From: Thermoflexales bacterium
GTDB taxonomy: Bacteria > Chloroflexota > Anaerolineae > S140-20
Assembly (NCBI GenBank): GCA_015484715.1
Contig: WFUY01000578.1
Location: forward strand, 1-7,752
Direction of reading: 5' to 3'
DNA: 7,752 nucleotides
Below, one piece after another: positions 1-4,805 of this stretch; the first letter of the stretch is position 1; every line of letters begins with the position of its first letter. A model generated the notes under the pieces. The model saw nothing but the letters and a program-made list of their open reading frames with translations. It was not told the DNA's origin and did no database searches. The position numbers and the translations under genes are program-made.

Positions 1-101
1 TAGCGGATAAAGATCGCCGCGAAGGAGACGGCTGTGACGCCGAGGATGATGGCCAGGTAAGGCAGCACCTCTCGACGGACGGGCGATCTGGCAGCTTGCA
101 T
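1..101 (-). CDS. EamA/DMT-family transporter, N-terminal fragment
   Basis: Only the first 33 codons are inside the window; the gene continues past base 1. The peptide begins MQAARSPVRREVLPYLAIIL and continues GVTAVSFAAIFIR. It has a short basic cytoplasmic-looking head followed by a hydrophobic helix from about residue 13. The VSFAAIFIR stretch at the end of the first membrane helix is typical of EamA (drug/metabolite transporter) family proteins, which are usually ten-helix inner-membrane permeases of about 290-310 residues. The ATG at 101-99 is preceded by a strong Shine-Dalgarno site (AGGAGG, 7 nt away), which fixes the start. It is separated from the next gene upstream by more than 600 bases, so it probably has its own promoter, which I could not identify with confidence. 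The substrate cannot be inferred. The family call rests on one helix and is therefore tentative. Confidence 0.7.
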   Translation of the reverse strand, partial: MQAARSPVRREVLPYLAIILGVTAVSFAAIFIR

Positions 102-152
102 GCTCTCTCCTCCTTTTGGTCGGGTGGTCACTTGGTCAAGTGGTCGTATGCG

Positions 153-261
153 GTCCTCAGTCCTCAGTCCTCAGTCCTCGGTGCCTCCCCCCGGTCGGCG
201 GTCGGCGGTCGGCGGTCGGTCGGGCAGTCCTCAGTCCTCGGTCCTCAGTCCTCGGTCCTTG
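153..261. repeat. Block of 7-bp tandem repeats built from two words
   Basis: Seven-base units run head to tail. There are GTCCTCA/G units at 153-159, 160-166, 167-173 and 174-180. A different word, GGTCGGC, follows at 193-199, 200-206 and 207-213, with a GGTCGGT variant at 214-220. GTCCTCA, GTCCTCG and GTCCTTG units then resume at 227-261 (five units). The bases just before the block (124-152) also carry GGTC at roughly 7-base steps, including a CACTTG/CAAGTG dyad. Open frames across this block only translate the repeat and are not genes. It lies about 50 bases upstream of the transporter start codon. Confidence 0.9.
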
Positions 262-286
262 GCCCGCCGCCAGGCCGCTTCCAGGC

Positions 287-528
287 CGGTGATTACCCAT
301 ATCTTTGGAGATAGGCAGACCAGTGGGTCGTCAACCCTGAATTTGTAGGTGTGAGCGCCTCCCTATAAGGCTGTTTCGCGCCCACAAAATATCGGTTGAC
401 AAACCACTAGCCGTCCACGAATGGGGCACGAATACACGAATTAAGGACCGCCTCATTCGTGCATTTGTGAGAAATTCGTGGACGGCCTACTACGGACCAC
501 TCCCTCGCTCACTTGTGGGTAATCACCG
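287..528. mobile_element. Possible MITE-like element with 13-bp terminal inverted repeats
   Basis: The 13 bases at 287-299 (CGGTGATTACCCA) are the exact reverse complement of 516-528 (TGGGTAATCACCG). The two copies bound a 242-base stretch that has no open frame of interest, looks less GC-rich than the flanking genes, and contains the palindrome at 410-486. That layout matches a miniature inverted-repeat element. No target-site duplication is visible outside the repeats and no transposase is nearby, so the mobile interpretation is inference. A chance or regulatory inverted repeat is the alternative. Confidence 0.35.
410..486. repeat. 77-bp near-perfect palindrome of CACGAAT words
   Basis: Two 32-base arms, 410-441 and 455-486, pair with each other around a 13-base centre. 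The outer 13 bases (410-422 with 474-486) pair perfectly. CACGAAT occurs at 416-422, 427-433 and 435-441 in the left arm. Its complements ATTCGTG, ATTTGTG and ATTCGTG occur at 455-461, 463-469 and 474-480. The only interruptions are a symmetric 4x4 internal loop (423-426 against 470-473), a mismatch at 434/462 and one G-T in the middle word. The tip can close with AGG/CCT around ACCG. It would form a long hairpin in either RNA strand or a cruciform in DNA. It could be a dispersed palindromic repeat, or act as a bidirectional transcription barrier between the genes at 734 and 101. Confidence 0.85.
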
Positions 529-733
529 CTTTTGTGATTGTTCCGAGTTTGAAGCGATCCCCTTGACCTGCAGGGGATTGGCGACCACCGCGAGCCGTTA
601 GGAGCGGGGGCGTGAAGGATAGGCTGAAACGAGCAGATATTGATAAACACCACCCAAGGGAGTGACCACCAGCGGAGCCGGGTCAAGGGAGAATCCGTAA
701 GAACCGGGTCCTTTGAGGTGCCCCCCCTGGAGG
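529..733. other. Gene-free stretch downstream of the HD gene
   Basis: I see no gene here. There is a 7-bp perfect stem, extended to 9 by a G-T pair, at 555-563/572-580 around TGACCTGC; it has no following T-run. An imperfect direct repeat (GACCACC followed by CG-AGCCG) occurs at about 583-597 and 664-681. The motif CCGGGTC appears at 679-685 and again at 704-710. Right after the HD stop codon the minus strand can fold a GC-rich 6-bp hairpin (734-720), also without a T-run. None of these is a convincing intrinsic terminator. Confidence 0.4.
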
Positions 734-1279
734 CTACCGGAACCGTACCAGGTCGAAGTCAATGAAGTCAGCGTGGTGAAAGATGATGGACTCCGGCCGG
801 CGCTTGAACTTGTCCCCTTCCCAAGAGTGGGTGGCGATGATGTGCAGGACCGCTTCGGGAAGGCCGTGCTTGTAGGCCAGGGCCACGCCGGTGAAGGGGT
901 GGCGTAGGTAGCGGTAGGTCTCGGTGAAGACGACTTGGCCATCGGGCTCCTGGCGGTACTCTAGGAGCTTGCCCACATCGGCCAACAGGGCACCGGCGAC
1001 CAGGGCATCGCGATCTACAGCGACCCGCTCCCCATAGGCCTCCCGCAGTACCCCCTCGGCGGCAATGCAGAGGCGGCAAACGGTGCGGACGTGCTCGATG
1101 AAGGTAACCTGCACATCTTCGGCCAGCAAGGTGAAGGGGATCTGCTGCAGGGCTTCTAAGGTCCATCCCCCTAGAGCCAGAGCCTCTTCCCAGACCGCCA
1201 AGGTCTTCGCCCGCAGCTCTTCGTCGCGGATCTCGTTGAACTCAGGGATAATCTCGGTGAGTTTGCGTCGGACATCCAT
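734..1279 (-). CDS. HD-domain protein with altered HD dyad
   Basis: This is a 181-residue protein of the HD superfamily (PF01966-like), whose members are usually metal-dependent phosphohydrolases acting on nucleotides or other phosphoesters. Candidate metal-site residues are H63 in FIEHVR, D101 in LLADVGKLLEY, H127 in YLRHPF, H138, H151 in IIATHS, and H168-H169-A-D171 in FHHADF. The hallmark HD pair should read LLHDVGK, but here codon 100 is GCC, giving Ala-Asp. Loss of this histidine would remove a metal ligand. The enzyme may be weakened, bind metal differently, or serve as a binding protein. The N-terminal 60 residues look helical. The start ATG at 1279 is preceded by GAGGAG about 9 nt away. 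It follows the citrate-synthase-like gene by 41 bases filled with 7-bp repeats and is probably co-transcribed with it. The substrate is unknown. Confidence 0.85.
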   Translation of the reverse strand: MDVRRKLTEIIPEFNEIRDEELRAKTLAVWEEALALGGWTLEALQQIPFTLLAEDVQVTFIEHVRTVCRLCIAAEGVLREAYGERVAVDRDALVAGALLADVGKLLEYRQEPDGQVVFTETYRYLRHPFTGVALAYKHGLPEAVLHIIATHSWEGDKFKRRPESIIFHHADFIDFDLVRFR

Positions 1280-1290
1280 ACCTGTGCACT

Positions 1291-1347
1291 CCTCGTGGAT
1301 TGCGTGTCGCGGGTTGCGCGTTACGTATCGCGGGTTACGTCCCGTGC
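1291..1347. repeat. Degenerate 7-bp repeat array across the CCL stop codon
   Basis: Consecutive heptads are ATTGCGT (1299-1305), GTCGCGG (1306-1312), GTTGCGC (1313-1319), GTTACGT (1320-1326), ATCGCGG (1327-1333) and GTTACGT (1334-1340). They are preceded by CCTCGTG (1291-1297) and followed by CCCGTGC (1341-1347). The TAA stop of the upstream citrate-synthase-like gene (1323-1321 on the minus strand) lies inside the array. The array therefore encodes that protein's last few residues as well as filling the gap to the HD gene. Confidence 0.75.
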
Positions 1348-2109
1348 CGGTGGGCCGTCGTACTCGTGGTCGGTGGGGTGGATGCGGCGCATAGGCCGCT
1401 GGCGCGTCTGCTCCTCGTAGACGTGGGCGACCAGGCCAGGCAGACGGGCTATGATGAAGAAGGCATTGCCCATCTCCGGCGAGAAACCCAAGTCCACCAG
1501 CAGGGCGGCCAACGCACCGTCCACGTTGATGGGCAGGTGACGGCCCAAAGCCTCGGCCAGCGCGGCCTCCAACGCTCGTATCATCGCCACCCCCCGGCCG
1601 GCGACACCGGCCTCCTCGGCCAGGGCGAAGAGGCGCTTGGTGCGGGGATCGTCGGTGTGGATGCGGTGGCCGAAGCCGGGCGCCCGTCTCTTCGCCGCCC
1701 GCATCTCGGCGATCACCTGGGCGGCGACGGCCTCAGCCGCTGTCCCCTCTTCGTCCTGGCGGGCCAGAGCATCCAGGAGCGTTCGCATAGCGTCTTCGAT
1801 GGCCCCGCCGTGGTAGCGGCTGATGGCCAGGACGCCGGCGGCGACGGCAGCGTTGAGAGGAGCACCGGTAGAGGCCACCGTCCGGGCAGTCAACGCCGAG
1901 GGAGGCGTCGCTCCGTGGTCAATGGAAGAGACCAGCATCGCCTCGATCAGTCGCCCCACCTCTGGCGAAGGGAGATCACCCTGCAGGGCCAGGTAGACGG
2001 CCTGACCGAAGGTGACCCGGCCCATCAACTCGTCAATGCGATATCCGCGCAGGCGAATTTCGTTGGGCCTGACCTGAGTGATGGCGGTCTTCCAGTGCAG
2101 GTCGCTCAT
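1321..2109 (-). CDS. Short citrate synthase-like / citryl-CoA lyase-like protein
   Basis: This 262-residue protein belongs to the citrate synthase fold family (PF00285). It is much shorter than true citrate synthases (about 370-430 residues), in the range of stand-alone citryl-CoA lyases that resemble the C-terminal domain of ATP-citrate lyase. The family's catalytic signatures are present in order. They are SSIDHGATPPSALTAR with H65, SRYHGGAIE with H100, APGFGHRIHTDDPR with H148 at the CoA/oxaloacetate site, and INVDGAL with D197 as the catalytic aspartate. ARLPGLVAHVYEE (221-233) matches the conserved arginine helix near the C-terminus. The likely chemistry is cleavage or formation of citryl-CoA or a related acyl-CoA in the cytosol; the true substrate is open. 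The ATG at 2109 has an upstream GAGGAAG. The last residues, VTRDT, are encoded by the 7-bp repeat array. It precedes the HD gene in the same direction. Confidence 0.85.
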   Translation of the reverse strand: MSDLHWKTAITQVRPNEIRLRGYRIDELMGRVTFGQAVYLALQGDLPSPEVGRLIEAMLVSSIDHGATPPSALTARTVASTGAPLNAAVAAGVLAISRYHGGAIEDAMRTLLDALARQDEEGTAAEAVAAQVIAEMRAAKRRAPGFGHRIHTDDPRTKRLFALAEEAGVAGRGVAMIRALEAALAEALGRHLPINVDGALAALLVDLGFSPEMGNAFFIIARLPGLVAHVYEEQTRQRPMRRIHPTDHEYDGPPARDVTRDT

Positions 2110-2120
2110 AAGCTCTTCCT

Positions 2121-2152
2121 CGTTAGGTCGTTAGGTAGGTAGAGTAAGGAGG
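2121..2152. repeat. 8-bp direct repeats upstream of the CCL gene
   Basis: CGTTAGGT is repeated exactly at 2121-2128 and 2129-2136. It is followed by related AGGTAGAG-type words to about 2152, all within 45 bases of the start of the citrate-synthase-like gene. The period here is 8 rather than 7. Confidence 0.55.
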
Positions 2153-2158
2153 TAGAGA

Positions 2159-2192
2159 GGGGATGTGTGCCTGAGCTATCTCTCACATCTCC
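2159..2192 (-). other. Weak hairpin in the ttcA-CCL intergenic gap
   Basis: The 178-base gap between the TtcA-like stop (2288) and the next start (2109) contains a stem of GATGTG/CACATC (2162-2167 with 2184-2189). Two further G-C pairs lie beyond one mismatch, and the loop is 16 nt. On the minus strand it is followed by a pyrimidine-rich but not uridine-run tract. It could be a poor terminator for the upstream operon or a leader hairpin for the downstream gene. I see no clear promoter in this gap. Confidence 0.25.
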
Positions 2193-2287
2193 CAGGGACC
2201 TTCCTGCAGGTTGCGATAAGCCATGGCTGTCATCGGACACCGCGCGCCTAGCAGGAGGGTGACAACGGTCAGATAGCCAGGTGTGTG

Positions 2288-3022
2288 CTAGAAGCCGGCC
2301 GCCCGCCGGGCCGCCCGCCAAAGGTTGGCTCGGACGTGGCGGTTCTCCCGGGTCAGCTCCTGCAGCAGGGCCTTCATCCGATGGCGTTTCGAGACGGTGC
2401 CCTGGAGGCAGACCCAGGAGGCCTCCGGGTAGTCAACCGCTCTGGCGTAGCGGCGGATCTCCCGCTCCTCCACGTAGATGAGCGGTCGGATGAGGGTGAT
2501 CCGGCCCTCAAAGAAGCGAAGACGGGGCCAGAGAGGCTCCAGCCGACCCTGGTAGGCCAGGTTCATCAGCACCGTCGCCGCCGCATCGTCGGCGTGGTGA
2601 CCGAAGGCCAGCTTGTTGCAGCCCAACCGATCGGCGGCCAGAAAGAGAGCTTTGCGCCGGTTCCAACTGCAGCGGAAGCAGGAGAGAGGTCGTGGCTCGC
2701 CTGGGGGGAGCTCCAGGGGGACGAACTCATACGGGACGCCCAGGCGCTCCAGCCAGGGCTCCAGTTCAGGCCGCAGGTCGGGAAAGCCGGCGCTGGTGCC
2801 CACAACGTGGAGGGCGATCACTTCGTAGCGCTCCGGCGTGTAGCGGCGTCGGCAGCAGAGCGCCTCCAGCAGTGTTCGGCTATCCTTGCCGCCGGAGAGG
2901 GCAACGGCCACCCGGTCACCATCCTCGATCTGCCGGAACTCCCGGATGGCTCTGTTGATCCTCTTGAGCAGGTAGTGCAGGAGCTTCTGAGCCTGGTCGG
3001 GATGAGATGGCTTATCGTCCAT
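2288..3022 (-). CDS. ttcA: TtcA-like tRNA 2-thiocytidine synthetase (PP-loop ATPase)
   Basis: This is a 244-residue PP-loop protein of the TtcA/TtuA superfamily, which uses ATP to activate a tRNA base and an Fe-S cluster to deliver sulfur. TtcA proper makes 2-thiocytidine at tRNA position 32. The ATP-binding PP-loop SGGKDS is at 43-48. A CFRC pair places C115 and C118, the segment GHHADD is at 141-146 (GHHRDD in many TtcA proteins), and a third lone cysteine, C205, sits in SWVCLQG. These three cysteines fit the known [4Fe-4S] site of this family. There are no N- or C-terminal zinc fingers, which argues for TtcA rather than TtuA. It is shorter than E. coli TtcA (about 311). The ATG has no clear Shine-Dalgarno site but lies 16 nt after the anti-sigma stop, so it is probably translated by coupling in the same operon. 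The exact target base is inferred from family membership. Confidence 0.85.
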   Translation of the reverse strand: MDDKPSHPDQAQKLLHYLLKRINRAIREFRQIEDGDRVAVALSGGKDSRTLLEALCCRRRYTPERYEVIALHVVGTSAGFPDLRPELEPWLERLGVPYEFVPLELPPGEPRPLSCFRCSWNRRKALFLAADRLGCNKLAFGHHADDAAATVLMNLAYQGRLEPLWPRLRFFEGRITLIRPLIYVEEREIRRYARAVDYPEASWVCLQGTVSKRHRMKALLQELTRENRHVRANLWRAARRAAGF

Positions 3023-3038
3023 AGACAGGTGCTTGTCG

Positions 3039-3272
3039 CTAGGCGATGAAATCCTCCAGGTTCAGGACCCGGTAGAGCCGCCGACGCACGTCCTCAGGAA
3101 TCACGGGCGGGGCGTAGGCCCGGTAGAGGGTAATGGTCTTACGGGTCGTGTCCACGATCACGCGGCAGTCGGGACAGGCAGCCAGGTGGCGTTCGATCTC
3201 GGCGCAGAGAGCCGCCTCGGCCTCACCGTCTAGGTAGTCCATCAGGTTCCCCAGCAGTTCTCGGCATTCCAT
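3039..3272 (-). CDS. Zinc-finger (ZAS/zf-HC2) anti-sigma factor
   Basis: This small protein has 77 residues. The start is the ATG at 3272, just 4 nt after the ECF sigma stop; a longer reading in the same frame would run back into the sigma gene and is rejected. The N-terminal half is a ZAS-type zinc finger, with C3 in MECRELL, H29 in ERHLAACPDC, and C33 and C36 forming the H-x3-C-x2-C signature. In redox-sensing relatives of the RsrA type these residues bind zinc and release the sigma factor on thiol oxidation. There is no transmembrane segment, so it should be a cytosolic anti-sigma factor. The charged C-terminal tail (60-77, DVRRRLYRVLNLEDFIA) could be the sigma-contact helix. The neighbouring ECF sigma factor is its obvious partner. 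Whether it senses oxidants is inference. Confidence 0.85.
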   Translation of the reverse strand: MECRELLGNLMDYLDGEAEAALCAEIERHLAACPDCRVIVDTTRKTITLYRAYAPPVIPEDVRRRLYRVLNLEDFIA

Positions 3273-3276
3273 TGCT

Positions 3277-3930
3277 CTAAGCATGGTCCACCTGCCGAAC
3301 CCGCTCGGCGAAGTACTCGGAAAGGCGTTCGCGGAGGGCCAGGCGAGCCCGCAGGAGGCGCGATTTGACGGCGGGCACGGAGAGGCCAAGCACGTCGGCC
3401 GTCTCTTGGGTGGAGAGCCCCTCGATGTCCCGCAGGACGAAGACGGAGCGCAGCGTCTCCGGCAGGGCGGCGATGGCGGCATCCATCTCGGCCCGGGCCT
3501 CGGCACTCAGCAGCTCCTCCTCGGGGAGTTGACTCCAATCCAGGAGTTCCCGGGGCATCTCCTCCCCATCTTCCCCGCTGAGAGGCTCGTCCAAGGGGAC
3601 GGTGGGAAGCTGCCGCTTTCGCAACCGCATCAGGGCCAGGTTGGTGGCGATACGGTAGAGCCAAGTGCCCAAGCGGGCGCGCCCCTCAAACTGGCCGATC
3701 TTCTCGAAGGCTCTCAGGAAGGTCTCCTGGAGCACCTCCTCGGCCTCCTGCTCGTCCCCCAACAGCTTGAGGGCGACCCGATAGACGTGGGGGGAGTGGA
3801 GCTCCACCAGGTAGGCGAAGGCAGCGCGATCACCAGCCTGGAGCCGGGAGAGCAGGACAGCTTCGTCCTCGACGTTGTCCGTTATCCCTTTAGATGCCGT
3901 CGGGTTTGAGAGGTTGTGCCGGGTCCCCAC
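3277..3930 (-). CDS. ECF-family RNA polymerase sigma factor
   Basis: This is an extracytoplasmic-function sigma factor of about 217 residues if it begins at GTG 3930. Region sigma-2 spans about 36-105, with DEQEAEEVLQETFLRAFEKI and GTWLYRIATNLALMRLRKR for -10 recognition and core binding. An acidic linker (115-145) follows. Region sigma-4 spans about 150-203, with LPETLRSVFVLRDIEGLS and the helix-turn-helix TQETADVLGLSVPAVKSRL for -35 binding. The start is uncertain: there is no in-frame ATG until 4116, which lies inside the upstream regulator gene. The GTG at 3930 has AGGGGA upstream. By alignment feel the conserved protein begins near ITDNVEDEA (3885), where an ATA codon stands in the place of a start. 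It is followed 4 nt later by its anti-sigma factor and probably autoregulates this operon. Confidence 0.88.
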   Translation of the reverse strand: MGTRHNLSNPTASKGITDNVEDEAVLLSRLQAGDRAAFAYLVELHSPHVYRVALKLLGDEQEAEEVLQETFLRAFEKIGQFEGRARLGTWLYRIATNLALMRLRKRQLPTVPLDEPLSGEDGEEMPRELLDWSQLPEEELLSAEARAEMDAAIAALPETLRSVFVLRDIEGLSTQETADVLGLSVPAVKSRLLRARLALRERLSEYFAERVRQVDHA

Positions 3931-4043
3931 GACCGCGTCCCCTGTAAGCGGGTGGTTGGGAGTTCGATGCCGGGTAGTGATCAGGCAGGCTCCGAGGACA
4001 CCAGGCCCTGGGTGGCATATCTGGTGCCCAACGGTCAGCAAGC

Positions 4044-4676
4044 CTACAGGATAGGAGCACTCTTCCCGTTCCCAATCTCGTAGACGCAGGCGGTGTCGCC
4101 CTGGAGGATGTGGCATCGCCGGACGACGGGGGCCTGGAGCAACTCGCTTAGGAACCAGGTCTCCACATCGCAGACCTGGGGGAAGTGTTGGGCGATCTTC
4201 AGCAAAGGGCAGTGATGTTGTCGCAGCAGGAATCGGCCCGGAGTTGCTTCCTCCCAGGTGGGCATCTGGCCCTCCTCCTCCAGCATCTGGATCAGGGTCG
4301 CCAGGCGTCGGGGGAGGGAATCCCCTTGGAGGTGAGGGCGGTAACGTTCCAGACGGCGCTGGGCGCTGCGCCGAAAGAGCCGGATGATCTCCTCATCCCC
4401 TTCCGCCGCCTGGATCTCCTGGAGCAGGTCCAGGGCGAACTCGGCGTAACGTTGGGGGAACTGCTGCTGGGCGCGCTCCGTCAGTTCGTAGACGAAGCTA
4501 GGCCGGCCCAGGCCGCGCTGCTCGCGTCGGTGGTGGAGCAGTCCTTGGGCCTCCAGATTGGCCAGGTGACGACGTACAGCCGTGGTGCTGATGCCCAGGA
4601 TCTCGCTCAGCTCCCCCGTGGTGAGGCCGCCCCGCGTCTTGATGGCGGTCAGAATCTTCTGTTTGGTCGCGTGCAT
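4044..4676 (-). CDS. SufR-like winged-helix regulator with four C-terminal cysteines
   Basis: This is a 210-residue DNA-binding protein. An N-terminal winged helix (about 5-66) contains LTTGELSEILGISTTAVRRH as helix-turn-helix and GRPSFVYELT as wing. A helical middle follows, and then a C-terminal domain with C156 (HHCPLLKIA), C169 (FPQVCDVE), C188 (VRRCHILQGD) and C197 (TACVYEI). This pattern is that of the SufR/COG2345 group, in which the cysteines hold an Fe-S cluster and cluster loss changes DNA binding. It probably represses or activates genes in response to Fe-S or redox state. An ATG 16 codons upstream (4724) overlaps the -10 box and lacks a ribosome site, whereas ATG 4676 has AGGGGTGA 1-2 nt away, so I choose the latter. 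It heads the sigma/anti-sigma/ttcA cluster, 113 bases before the sigma start. Its own targets are unknown; autoregulation is likely from the operator at its promoter. Confidence 0.8.
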   Translation of the reverse strand: MHATKQKILTAIKTRGGLTTGELSEILGISTTAVRRHLANLEAQGLLHHRREQRGLGRPSFVYELTERAQQQFPQRYAEFALDLLQEIQAAEGDEEIIRLFRRSAQRRLERYRPHLQGDSLPRRLATLIQMLEEEGQMPTWEEATPGRFLLRQHHCPLLKIAQHFPQVCDVETWFLSELLQAPVVRRCHILQGDTACVYEIGNGKSAPIL

Positions 4677-4677
4677 G

Positions 4678-4685
4678 TCACCCCT
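4678..4685 (-). promoter_or_regulatory. Ribosome binding site that sets the SufR-like start
   Basis: The minus strand reads AGGGGTGA immediately before ATG 4676, with 1-2 nt spacing to the end of the purine core. No such site precedes the alternative upstream ATG at 4724. Together with the promoter position, this selects the shorter protein. Confidence 0.6.
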
Positions 4686-4722
4686 GCCCAGTCTTGGGAT
4701 GGCCCTCGGTTCCTGCCCCTCC

Positions 4723-4751
4723 ATTCTATCACAGAAGCAAGGGTTTGTAAA
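4723..4751 (-). promoter_or_regulatory. Sigma-70-type promoter for the SufR-like operon
   Basis: On the minus strand the -35 element TTTACA (4751-4746) is followed by a 17-base spacer (4745-4729) and the -10 element TAGAAT (4728-4723). TGA directly before the -10 gives an extended -10 TG. Initiation would fall near 4716, leaving a leader of about 40 nt to ATG 4676. It is the best housekeeping promoter I find in the window. Confidence 0.7.
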
Positions 4752-4762
4752 CGGTGAGTTTA
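4748..4762. promoter_or_regulatory. Possible operator: TAAAC-N5-GTTTA inverted repeat
   Basis: TAAAC (4748-4752) and GTTTA (4758-4762) form a perfect 5-bp dyad with a 5-base centre (GGTGA). The dyad overlaps the -35 box of the promoter at 4723-4751. A dimer of the winged-helix regulator encoded just downstream could bind here and block the polymerase. The short arms mean chance is possible. Confidence 0.4.
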
Positions 4763-4763
4763 T

Positions 4764-4803
4764 GCACCGGCCCCGCGACGTGCAGGGAGCATAGCATCGG
4801 TGC
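4764..4803 (-). terminator. Possible weak terminator after the membrane-protein gene
   Basis: GCACCG (4764-4769) and CGGTGC (4798-4803) are inverted repeats beginning 3 bases after the stop codon of the membrane-protein gene. They enclose a GC-rich 28-base loop with a possible inner CCC/GGG pairing. There is no uridine run on the minus strand, so intrinsic termination would be inefficient. Confidence 0.25.
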
Positions 4804-4805
4804 GA

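Noticed and set aside
308..334. Possible promoter for the transporter: TTGACG (334-329) and TATCTC (313-308) on the minus strand
   Set aside because: The spacer is only 15 bases, the -10 is poor, and it lies more than 200 bases from the start codon.
96..348. Overlapping plus-strand frames encoding repeated SSVLSPQ-type peptides
   Set aside because: They are translations of the 7-bp tandem repeat, differ by frame only, and have no start signal or homology.
395..423. Plus-strand TTGACA at 395-400 as a promoter
   Set aside because: There is no acceptable -10 element 17 bases downstream (GAATGG) and no plus-strand gene follows it.
287..600. Remnant CRISPR array
   Set aside because: The inverted structures occur once each, there is no regularly spaced direct repeat of 24-40 bases and no cas gene nearby.
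1300..2142. A 280-codon plus-strand open frame opposite the citrate-synthase-like gene
   Set aside because: It mirrors a conserved minus-strand gene, has no recognisable domain and has no good ribosome site. Long antisense frames are expected in GC-rich DNA. The same applies to plus-strand frames at 2285-3049, 3283-3909, 4185-4757, 5632-6333 and 7024-7515.
3917..3975. TGCCGGGT repeated at 3917-3924 and 3968-3975 upstream of the sigma gene
   Set aside because: Two 8-bp copies 51 bases apart in GC-rich DNA, with no dyad and no clear promoter alignment. Not enough to call an operator.
3909..3990. tRNA-like stretch with a GTTCGAT T-loop motif and a CTGTAA anticodon-loop-like segment
   Set aside because: The T-stem does not pair (GGGAG against CCGGG) and no acceptor stem or D-arm can be drawn. 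At most it is a chance match or a very decayed remnant.
3277..4116. ATG at 4116 as the sigma factor start
   Set aside because: It would overlap the regulator gene by 73 bases and add about 60 residues without any sigma-factor character.
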